Source: Planctomycetota bacterium (lineage in GTDB: Bacteria; Planctomycetota; UBA8742; JACQVU01). Taken from it: a DNA stretch of 7,567 nucleotides. Each line of letters begins with the position of its first letter. Positions within the stretch are counted from its first letter, which is position 1. The notes below the pieces were generated by a model. That model saw only the letters and a program-made list of their open reading frames with translations. It did no database searches and had not been told where the DNA came from. The position numbers were made by a program, and so were the translations under genes. This document shows positions 1-5,213 of the stretch, in pieces. Location of the stretch: contig JACQVU010000521.1 in NCBI GenBank assembly GCA_016209585.1, forward strand, positions 1 through 7,567, given 5' to 3'.

Positions 1-683
1 ACCCCCAGGAGCGTGGCTGCGCCCTTCACCGCGTCGCCGGGCCTCACGCCCGGTTCGAAGCCGCAGCCCGCGGGGAAATAGACCTCCGTGCGCGACCCGA
101 ACTTGATCATCCCGAACCGCGCGCCGGTCTCGAACCGTTGCCCCTCGGCCACCGGACAGACGATCCGCCGCGCGATGGCGCCGGCCACCTGCGCCACCAG
201 GTATCGCACCGGCTGGCCGTCGGCGCCCGCCGTCTCCGTCTCGAACCCGATGTACTGCCGCTCGTTCTCCCGCGCGGAGGCCGCGTTCATCGCGTTCCCG
301 TGCCGCCCCGTCTGGTGACGCAGGTAGCGCACCGTGCCCGCGAGCGGCACGCGGTTCACGTGCACGTTGAACACTGAAAGGAAGACGCTCACCCGCGTGG
401 CTGGCCCGCCCAGGTACTCGCAACTCTCCACCCGGTCCACCAGCGTCACCTTCCCGTCGGCCGGCGACACCACCACGTTCCCCTCGCCCGTCGGCGGGCG
501 TCGCTGGGGGTCCCGGAAGAAGTTGAGCACGAACAGCAGCGCCAGGCCGCTCACCACCGCCACGCCGACGCGCAACTCCGGCAGCGTGGGGAGCAGAACC
601 CAGGCGGCCGCGGCCGCGCCGCCGAAGCAAAGCGCGGCCAGGGCCATTTCCTTCGCGCCGTGAGCCGTGAGTGGAACGCGCAT
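1..683 (-). CDS. psd: Phosphatidylserine decarboxylase proenzyme, 3' end cut by window edge
   Basis: Decarboxylates phosphatidylserine to phosphatidylethanolamine at the inner membrane, using a pyruvoyl group made by self-cleavage. The frame stays open to the window edge, giving 227 codons. Residues about 14-33 and 39-56 are hydrophobic and likely anchor the protein. The self-processing elements are visible: SPADGK with Asp76, FNVHVNRVP with His108, and FGSRT with the Gly196-Ser197 cleavage site, matching the Asp-His-Ser triad known in the family. The length fits the short type (about 210-235 residues), so only a few C-terminal codons are probably missing. I chose the ATG at 683 because it gives the family-like start MRVPLTAHGAKE and has GAGGG 10 nt upstream. 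An ATG at 647 would cut into this conserved start. The partner gene pssA often follows psd, but that side is outside the window. Identification is firm; the end is unseen. Confidence 0.93.
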   Translation of the reverse strand, partial: MRVPLTAHGAKEMALAALCFGGAAAAAWVLLPTLPELRVGVAVVSGLALLFVLNFFRDPQRRPPTGEGNVVVSPADGKVTLVDRVESCEYLGGPATRVSVFLSVFNVHVNRVPLAGTVRYLRHQTGRHGNAMNAASARENERQYIGFETETAGADGQPVRYLVAQVAGAIARRIVCPVAEGQRFETGARFGMIKFGSRTEVYFPAGCGFEPGVRPGDAVKGAATLLG

Positions 684-693
684 CCGCGCGGCG

Positions 694-698
694 CCCTC
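694..698 (-). promoter_or_regulatory. Ribosome binding site candidate for psd
   Basis: On the minus strand, GAGGG lies 10 nt before the ATG at 683. It is a reasonable Shine-Dalgarno match at slightly long spacing and supports the longer psd start over the internal ATG at 647. Confidence 0.4.
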
Positions 699-850
699 GC
701 TTTCCCCGATCCACCGTGGGCGGCCCCCTCGCCCGCGCCCAGGCTCGCCGGCGAACCGCCCGCCGAAGGAGACTCTTAGAGCCTGTTTCGGTAGACCGTT
801 CGCGCTCCGCCCGGCTGCGACTCGCCAGGGCGGCGTCGAGCACCCCCAAC

Positions 851-880
851 ATATTACCCCAAAAATCAGTCGTCAGGAAC
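851..880 (-). promoter_or_regulatory. Weak promoter candidate upstream of psd
   Basis: On the minus strand, TAATAT (856-851) follows a T-run inside one of the few AT-rich patches of this GC-rich window. TTCCTG lies 17 nt upstream of it. Matches to sigma70 consensus are only partial (4/6 and 3/6), and the -35 candidate falls inside the heptamer repeat. The position, about 170 nt upstream of psd, is plausible for a separate promoter. Low confidence. Confidence 0.2.
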
Positions 881-897
881 CAGTCGTCAGTTGTCAG
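867..897. repeat. Heptamer tandem repeat CAGTCGT-type
   Basis: Four consecutive 7-nt units read CAGTCGT, CAGGAAC, CAGTCGT and CAGTTGT, followed by CAG. The 7-nt register is exact and the units keep the CAG start. The array lies in the spacer between the DUF167 gene and psd, 38 nt beyond the DUF167 stop codon. It resembles the short tandemly repeated heptamers described in cyanobacterial spacers; similar ones occur in other phyla as far as I recall. Confidence 0.75.
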
Positions 898-934
898 GGT
901 GCGGAGGTGGCTGGGCGCACGGGCGAGGCCATCC

Positions 935-1264
935 TCACCCCTGCTCACCGCCCGTCGGGCCGCCAAAAAACCCCAGGGCGGCGGCGAGCGTCGGCCAATC
1001 GGTTCGTCCGGTGAAGAGAATCTGCTTGCGGTGTGAGGTGTGGCCGGAGCGGATGACCACGGCCGAGCGCGGCGCACCCAACAGGCCGGCCAGGAACTCC
1101 ACCACGCGCGCGTTGGCCTTCCCCTTCTCGGGCGCGGCAGCCACCGCGATCTTTATGGCGTCGCCGTGGACGCCGACGATCCGGTCCCGCTTCGCCCGCG
1201 TCTGGACGACGAACGGCGCCACCAACCCCTCGGTCGTCACGCGCCAAGCCACCGATGGGTGCAT
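935..1264 (-). CDS. DUF167 (UPF0235, YggU-like) family protein
   Basis: A 109-residue protein of the DUF167 family, whose molecular function is not settled. The family core is clear: a TRAKRDRIVG segment (about 23-32), GDAIKI (35-40), the signature PEKGKANARVVEFLAGLLG (about 46-64), then SAVVIRSGHTSHRK, ending in a Gly-rich tail. The length is close to the family norm of about 100. The frame stays open upstream to an ATG at 1564, but that extra 100 residues translates tandem repeats and hairpins and matches nothing I know, so I start at the ATG at 1264, just before the conserved beta strand. No Shine-Dalgarno is seen: the sequence upstream of ATG is a GGTCGGG repeat array (CCCGACC on the coding strand), so translation may be leaderless or weak. 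It is 379 nt from the PNP stop and probably outside that operon. Confidence 0.85.
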   Translation of the reverse strand: MHPSVAWRVTTEGLVAPFVVQTRAKRDRIVGVHGDAIKIAVAAAPEKGKANARVVEFLAGLLGAPRSAVVIRSGHTSHRKQILFTGRTDWPTLAAALGFFGGPTGGEQG

Positions 1265-1268
1265 CTGA

Positions 1269-1289
1269 GGTCGGGGGTCGGGGGTTGGG
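1269..1289. repeat. Heptamer tandem repeat GGTCGGG
   Basis: Three exact-register units: GGTCGGG, GGTCGGG, GGTTGGG. The array ends 4 nt before the DUF167 start codon and occupies the place where a ribosome binding site would normally be. Confidence 0.8.
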
Positions 1290-1300
1290 CGGAGTACCGC

Positions 1301-1400
1301 GGTGTTGGGTGTTGGGGGCGGAAGGCTGAAGGCGGAAGGCTGAAGGTCGACGTTCGCACTTTGGCCTTTTGCCTTCAACCTTTCTTCAGCACCCAGCACC
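1301..1400. repeat. Long imperfect hairpin built from heptamer arrays
   Basis: The outer stem pairs 1301-1314 with 1387-1400 (GGTGTTGGGTGTTG against CAGCACCCAGCACC, two G-T pairs). A 7/4-nt internal loop follows, then an inner stem pairs 1322-1345 with 1359-1382 (one C-A mismatch and four G-T pairs), leaving a 13-nt loop. The left arm contains GTGTTGG twice and AAGGCTG-type units four times. The right arm divides into six 7-nt units over 1361-1402. Nearly all non-Watson-Crick positions are G-T in the plus orientation, so an RNA read from the plus strand would fold better than one from the gene strand. It could be a non-autonomous repeat element, a structured RNA or a terminator-like structure; the sequence does not decide. 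Confidence 0.7.
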
Positions 1401-1405
1401 CCGGC

Positions 1406-1429
1406 TGGGGAGATGGGGAGATGGGGCGG
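1406..1429. repeat. Octamer tandem repeat TGGGGAGA
   Basis: Three 8-nt units: TGGGGAGA, TGGGGAGA, TGGGGCGG. They lie 5 nt beyond the right foot of the long hairpin and may belong to the same composite repeat block. Confidence 0.7.
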
Positions 1430-1447
1430 GGGCAACCCGCGCCCGGA

Positions 1448-1489
1448 TCGTAGTTCCGCCGTGAGGCGGTCAGCAGGCTCGTAGTTCCG
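1448..1489. repeat. Direct repeat TCGTAGTTCCG with internal hairpin
   Basis: TCGTAGTTCCG occurs at 1448-1458 and again at 1479-1489, 31 nt apart. The first copy runs into a perfect 5-bp hairpin, CCGCC (1456-1460), loop GTGA, GGCGG (1465-1469). I recall similar TAGTTCCGCC...GGCGG elements from spacers of other environmental bacteria, so this may be a dispersed family. No gene is involved. Confidence 0.5.
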
Positions 1490-1598
1490 GTACGACCCAT
1501 CCACGGGGCGGTTCCTCACGCGCGAGCCGAAGGAACTGACGGAGAGAACCATCGCGGCGGCCATCGAAGTCCATAAACGCGCTTGGCGCTCAACTCAC

Positions 1599-1623
1599 GA
1601 GAACACTCCGCGTTCTCCGCGCC
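1599..1623. repeat. Small hairpin and nonamer pair downstream of PNP
   Basis: GAGAAC (1599-1604) and GTTCTC (1612-1617) form a perfect 6-bp inverted repeat with a 7-nt loop. Overlapping it are two 9-nt units, CTCCGCGTT and CTCCGCGCC (1606-1623). The hairpin begins 26 nt past the PNP stop on the minus strand, where a terminator could sit, but no T-run follows, so an intrinsic terminator is not supported. Confidence 0.45.
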
Positions 1624-1643
1624 TTTACGGTGAGATATCCGCG

Positions 1644-2480
1644 TCAGCGAAGTTGGCTCACCAGGTCGGCCACCACCCGCGTCAGACGCGGCTCGGCGGC
1701 GTTGGCAGTGGCGATGATCTGCTTGATGTCCACCGGCCGCAGCGCGTCGGGAAGGCAGCGGTCGGTGACGATGGAGAAGCCGACGGTGCGAAAGCCGGCG
1801 TGCGCCGCCGCGATGACCTCCGGCACGGTGGACATGCCCACCACGTCCGCGCCCAGGAGGCGCAGCATGCGATACTCCGCCCTGGTCTCCAGGCTGGGGC
1901 CGGTGACCCAGACGTAGACGCCGCGATGCATGCGAATGCCGGCGGCCAGCGCGATGCGCTCGGCGCGGGCGATGAGGTCTTTGTCATAGGGTTCGATCAT
2001 GTCGGGAAAGCGGGGGCCTTGGCGGTCGTCGTTGGGGCCGATGAGCGGGTTGGGGCCGAAGAGGGCGATATGATCGTCGATGGCCATCAGGTCGCCCTCG
2101 TGGAAGTTGGGGTTCAACGCCCCGCAGGCGTTGGTGACGACCAGAAAGCGCGCGCCCAGCGCCCGCATGACCCGCACCGGCAGCGTCACGGCCGCGAGAT
2201 CGTACCCCTCGTAATAATGGAACCGGCCGTCCATGGCCACGATGGGAGTGCCGCCGATGGCGCCGAACACCAGGTCGCCGGCGTGCGACGCCACCGTGGA
2301 AACCGGGAAATGGGGAATCTCTTCGTAGGAGACGGCCACCCGGCACTCGATGCGGGCCGACAACCCGCCCAGACCGGTGCCGAGAACAATGGCCACCTTG
2401 GGTTTGCGCGCCTTGCCCAAGCGCGCCCGCAGCGCGCCCGCGGCGTCGGCGACGACGCTGGAGGAAGGCATACCGGCCAT
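1644..2480 (-). CDS. Purine nucleoside phosphorylase, trimeric (PNP/MTAP) family
   Basis: Cleaves purine nucleosides with phosphate to give the free base and ribose 1-phosphate, for purine salvage in the cytoplasm. The 278 residues match the family's usual 260-290. Motifs in order: LGTGLGG (33-39, phosphate loop), SHAG (65-68), GRFHYYEGY (85-93, with Arg86 and His88), TNACGALNP (116-124), GDLMAIDDHI (129-138), GPSLET (194-199) and GMSTVPEV (215-222). Aligned by eye to human PNP, Asn243 is Asp240 here, Phe200 is Leu197, His257 is Ile252 and Ser33 is Thr35, while the Glu201 equivalent (Glu198) is kept. Several of these are as in methylthioadenosine phosphorylase, so the substrate could be a 6-amino purine nucleoside. 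The ATG at 2480 is 2 nt after the oppC-type stop, suggesting translational coupling. A second ATG at 2471 is possible, and neither has a clear Shine-Dalgarno. The family is certain; the substrate is open. Confidence 0.93.
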   Translation of the reverse strand: MAGMPSSSVVADAAGALRARLGKARKPKVAIVLGTGLGGLSARIECRVAVSYEEIPHFPVSTVASHAGDLVFGAIGGTPIVAMDGRFHYYEGYDLAAVTLPVRVMRALGARFLVVTNACGALNPNFHEGDLMAIDDHIALFGPNPLIGPNDDRQGPRFPDMIEPYDKDLIARAERIALAAGIRMHRGVYVWVTGPSLETRAEYRMLRLLGADVVGMSTVPEVIAAAHAGFRTVGFSIVTDRCLPDALRPVDIKQIIATANAAEPRLTRVVADLVSQLR

Positions 2481-2482
2481 GG

Positions 2483-4051
2483 CTACTGCCGCAACTTGGG
2501 GTCGATGGCGTCGCGCAGCCCCTCGCCCATGAGGTTGAAGAGGGTGACGACCAGGAAGATGCAGAAACCGGGCCAGAAGATCAGATGCGACAACGTGTTC
2601 GGGTTGTTGCGCCCCGTGTTCAACATGTACCCCCAGGTCGGCACCGGCGGCTGCGGGCCGAACCCCAGGAAGGAGAGGCTGGACTCCGAGAGGATCGCCC
2701 CCGCCACGCCGAACGTGGCGGTGACCAGCACCGGGGCGAGCGCGTTGGGCAGGACGTGCCGGAACATGATCCGCGGGGCCGACAGCCCCAGGGCACGGGC
2801 CGCCACCACGAAATCGCCGGCGCCCAGTTTCAGGAACTCGCCCCGCACCAGCCGCGCGGTTCCGGTCCAGCCGAAGACGCCGATCACCAGCATGATGTTG
2901 AAGATGCTCGGCCCCAGGAAGGCCACCGCCGTGATGATCATGAAGAAACTGGGGAAGCAGATGACGATCTCGATGAAGCGGGAGATGATCATGTCGACCC
3001 AGCCGCGGAAGTAGCCGGCGGCGCCGCCGACGAGAACGCCCAGCGTGACAAAAATGCTCACCGCGACCACGCCGATGGTCAGCGACACCCGCGTGCCGTA
3101 GAGCAGGCGGGCGAGCACGTCCATGCCCATCTGGTCGGTGCCCAGGTAGTGGCCGCGAGCGCGGGCCGCAGGGCCGTCGCGCATCTCCTTGTCGGCCGAA
3201 CTGTCGTCGAACGGGGAGTATCGCACCGGCGCCCAGAGGGCGCGGACCGGCGTCACGCGCTCGCGGGCCGCGGGGAAGGGCGACCGCGCCAGCAGCCCGG
3301 CGAAGAGGGCGGCGGCGTCCGGGTTCACGTCGGGGCCGATGACCGCGTCGATCGACGCCTGGTACCGCGCGAAGTCGGCGGCGGTGAGTTTCCGGTCGAA
3401 CGCGGCGCGGAGCACGTCGTGGGTGTCGCGGGGACCGGCGGTGTCGCAGAGCGTCTCGGCCACCGACGCGACGGTGGCGGCGCGCGCGGTGGGGAACATG
3501 GCGCGGAGCATGCGCACCGACTCTTCGGACTCCACGGCCGCGCGGTAGTCGGTGAACGGGCGCTCGATGTCGAGATAGGCCACGCCGACGCCAACGGCCA
3601 CCACCAGCGCCCCCAGAAAGGCGGCGAGCGCCACGCGCCGGGCGCGGCGGCGCAACGTGAACCGGATGAGCAGCAACGCCAGGAGCGCCGGCATATAGGC
3701 GACCAGCAGCAGGTTGAAGGCGATATCGACGTTGTTCTGCTTCCACGCGTTCCGGTCGAGGAGGTGGAAGATCGCCGGAAAGGAGCTCACGGGGTTCTTC
3801 GGGTCATCACGGCCCAGTTCCCACCAGAAGGGGAAACGGTTGGCGATCAGCGGCGCGAACACCGCCAAGTGGAATGCCAAGACCAGGAGCCAGAAGCAGA
3901 GCCGCGCCGGCAGGTTCCTGTTGAACTGCTGCCAGACGATCTGCCCGTAACTGCGCGGCTCCGGCTGGCGGGAGAGCGTCGCCGCTTCCGGGGGGCGGTC
4001 GGCGCCGTCGGAAGCCGGGGGCGTGGGCGCTGGGGCTGGCGTGAGCGACAC
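2483..4051 (-). CDS. ABC transporter permease, OppC/DppC-like, with large insertion
   Basis: Inner-membrane channel subunit of a peptide/nickel-type importer, working with the OppB-like protein upstream. At 522 residues it is far longer than typical OppC (about 300). A Pro/Ala-rich N-tail (1-33) precedes TM1 (about 50-70). Then comes an insertion with two likely extra helices (about 109-131 and 139-160) and a soluble, Ala-rich stretch (161-300). The standard core follows: LGTDQMGMDVLARLLYGTR (303-321), about five more helices, the ATPase-contacting EAA loop VVAARALGLS (415-424) with RHVLPN (431-436), and the C-terminal SSLSFLGFG and GLRDAIDPKL motifs. The usual GRD is GMD here. The sequence around APLIANRFPF and VRYSPFD recalls the extended YejE-type permeases. 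The start is GTG at 4051: no in-frame ATG is available, the upstream frame closes at the oppB stop, and GAGG lies 12 nt upstream. It begins 24 nt after oppB and ends 2 nt before the PNP gene. Confidence 0.92.
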   Translation of the reverse strand: MSLTPAPAPTPPASDGADRPPEAATLSRQPEPRSYGQIVWQQFNRNLPARLCFWLLVLAFHLAVFAPLIANRFPFWWELGRDDPKNPVSSFPAIFHLLDRNAWKQNNVDIAFNLLLVAYMPALLALLLIRFTLRRRARRVALAAFLGALVVAVGVGVAYLDIERPFTDYRAAVESEESVRMLRAMFPTARAATVASVAETLCDTAGPRDTHDVLRAAFDRKLTAADFARYQASIDAVIGPDVNPDAAALFAGLLARSPFPAARERVTPVRALWAPVRYSPFDDSSADKEMRDGPAARARGHYLGTDQMGMDVLARLLYGTRVSLTIGVVAVSIFVTLGVLVGGAAGYFRGWVDMIISRFIEIVICFPSFFMIITAVAFLGPSIFNIMLVIGVFGWTGTARLVRGEFLKLGAGDFVVAARALGLSAPRIMFRHVLPNALAPVLVTATFGVAGAILSESSLSFLGFGPQPPVPTWGYMLNTGRNNPNTLSHLIFWPGFCIFLVVTLFNLMGEGLRDAIDPKLRQ

Positions 4052-4075
4052 GATGAGTAACGGCCTCGCCGGCCG

Positions 4076-5179
4076 CTATTTGAAGGTGATGCGCGGGTCC
4101 ACCACGGCGTACAGAATGTCGGAGAGCAGGATGCCGACCAGCACCAGCAGGGCGGTGAGCATGTTAATGGCCATCAGCGTCGGGTAGTCGCGGGAGGTAA
4201 TGGAGTGGAACGCCAGTTGGCCCATGCCGGGGATGTCGAAAATGTACTCAATGATGACCGAGCCGCCGATGAGTTCCGGCAGGAGGCCGGCGAAGAGCGT
4301 GACGATGGGGATCAGGCCGTTGCGCACGCCATGTTTCCAGACCACCAGGAAGGGGTGCAGCCCCTTGGCGCGGGCGGTGCGGATGTAGTCGTCGCGCAGG
4401 ATCTGCAGCATGGCGGACTTCTTGTAGCGCGACAGGCCCGCGAAACTGGCGTAGGTGTAACAGATGATGGGGAGGAGCAGGTGCCAGGCGTTCTGTCCCA
4501 GCCAGTCGAGCGTGGTGGTCTCCACGCGCGCAATTTCAGCCACGCCCTTGGGGTGGAAGAGTTTGAAGTCCTCCCCGCGGAACGTGAAAAGTTCGGGCAG
4601 TCCAACCGGCGGGCCGACCACATAGGTCTTCCCAGGCTCCATGAAAACGTGGCCGAAGGCCTCGACGCCCCGCTCCGCCACATGGCTGCTGGCGAAATAG
4701 ACCAGCAGCATGGTGGCGACCCAGAAGGCGGGCAGCGAGTAGAGGGCGAACAGCAGCAACGTGACGCCGCGCTCCCGCACGGTGCGGTGGCGGGTGGAGG
4801 CCCAGACGCCGACCGGAATGGCCACCACGTAGGCGATGACCACCGATATGAACGAAATGATCATGGTGATGGGCAGCGCCGGGCGGATGCGCTCCCACAC
4901 CGGGCGGTAGGTTTCGGTCGAGCGGCCGAAATCGCCCTGCACGACGTCGGCCAGCCAGAGCAGGTAGCGGGTGTGGACGGGCTTGTCGAGGTGGAAGAAC
5001 TTCTTGTACGTGTCGACGGCCTGTTGCGACACGCCGATGTCTTTCATGCCCTCCCCCGGGGCGACCGCGATGCGGGCCGGCGCGCCGGGCGCGAAGTTGA
5101 TGATGGCGAAGTTGATGATGGAGATCCCCACCAGGGTCACCACCATCAGACCGAGCCGTTTAAGGACGTAGTTCCCCAT
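4076..5179 (-). CDS. ABC transporter permease, OppB/DppB-like
   Basis: Inner-membrane permease that pairs with the OppC-like subunit to import peptide-like substrates. It has 367 residues, longer than many OppB proteins (about 310-340). Features: TM1 (about 9-29), the INFAPGAPA segment (27-35), GDFGRS (82-87), helices at about 103-127 and 138-163, a long periplasmic loop (about 164-230), the EAA cytoplasmic loop DYIRTARAKGL (264-274) with KHGVRNGLIP (282-291), GGSVIIEYIFDIPGMGQLA (305-323), SRDYPTLM (329-336), and the terminal DPRITFK. The size and the SRDYP...VDPRI.F ending resemble YejB-type permeases. The ATG at 5179 begins directly at the hydrophobic N-terminus. The nearest GGAGGG is 20 nt upstream, too far unless the GC-rich spacer folds. 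Gaps are 34 nt from the binding-protein gene and 24 nt to the next permease, so it is probably cotranscribed. Confidence 0.95.
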   Translation of the reverse strand: MGNYVLKRLGLMVVTLVGISIINFAIINFAPGAPARIAVAPGEGMKDIGVSQQAVDTYKKFFHLDKPVHTRYLLWLADVVQGDFGRSTETYRPVWERIRPALPITMIISFISVVIAYVVAIPVGVWASTRHRTVRERGVTLLLFALYSLPAFWVATMLLVYFASSHVAERGVEAFGHVFMEPGKTYVVGPPVGLPELFTFRGEDFKLFHPKGVAEIARVETTTLDWLGQNAWHLLLPIICYTYASFAGLSRYKKSAMLQILRDDYIRTARAKGLHPFLVVWKHGVRNGLIPIVTLFAGLLPELIGGSVIIEYIFDIPGMGQLAFHSITSRDYPTLMAINMLTALLVLVGILLSDILYAVVDPRITFK

Positions 5180-5213
5180 CGACGCGCCGGCGGCGGCCGC
5201 CCTCCGTTCCCGC

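Larger units (their letters stand above)
684..934. other. Intergenic spacer between DUF167 gene and psd
   Basis: This 251-nt stretch has no convincing gene. It contains a heptamer repeat array (867-897), a short AT-rich island (about 849-866) that could hold the psd promoter, and GC-rich sequence leading to the psd start. The plus-strand open frames crossing it have no family-like content and overlap the real genes on the other strand. Confidence 0.6.
1265..1643. other. Repeat-rich intergenic region between PNP and DUF167 genes
   Basis: This 379-nt stretch holds no credible gene but is dense in short repeats: a GGTCGGG array, a long heptamer-built hairpin, an octamer array, paired TCGTAGTTCCG motifs with a small hairpin, a GTTCCT/AGGAAC inverted repeat (1511-1536), and a nonamer pair with a GAGAAC/GTTCTC hairpin. 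No transposase or clear target-site duplication was seen. Confidence 0.7.

Noticed and set aside
867..897. CRISPR-like array
   Set aside because: Units are 7 nt with no spacers; this is a simple tandem repeat.
667..1268. Several plus-strand open frames across the spacer and the DUF167 gene
   Set aside because: No ribosome sites or family-like content; they cross the repeats and read the DUF167 gene backwards.
935..1564. DUF167 gene extended upstream to an ATG at 1564 (209 residues)
   Set aside because: The added N-terminus is the translation of tandem repeats and the long hairpin, has no family-like content, and the conserved domain begins right after the ATG at 1264.
1599..1617. Intrinsic terminator after the PNP gene
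   Set aside because: The 6-bp stem is short and no T-run follows on the minus strand.
1644..3746. A 700-residue open frame continuing the PNP frame upstream
   Set aside because: Everything upstream of 2480 is an Arg/Gly/Pro-rich shadow of the OppC-like gene in another frame; PNP homology starts just after 2480.
2585..4060. Long plus-strand open frame (491 residues) opposite the OppC-like gene
   Set aside because: Low-complexity His/Arg/Asp/Gly composition typical of antisense shadows in GC-rich DNA; the minus-strand gene has clear permease motifs.
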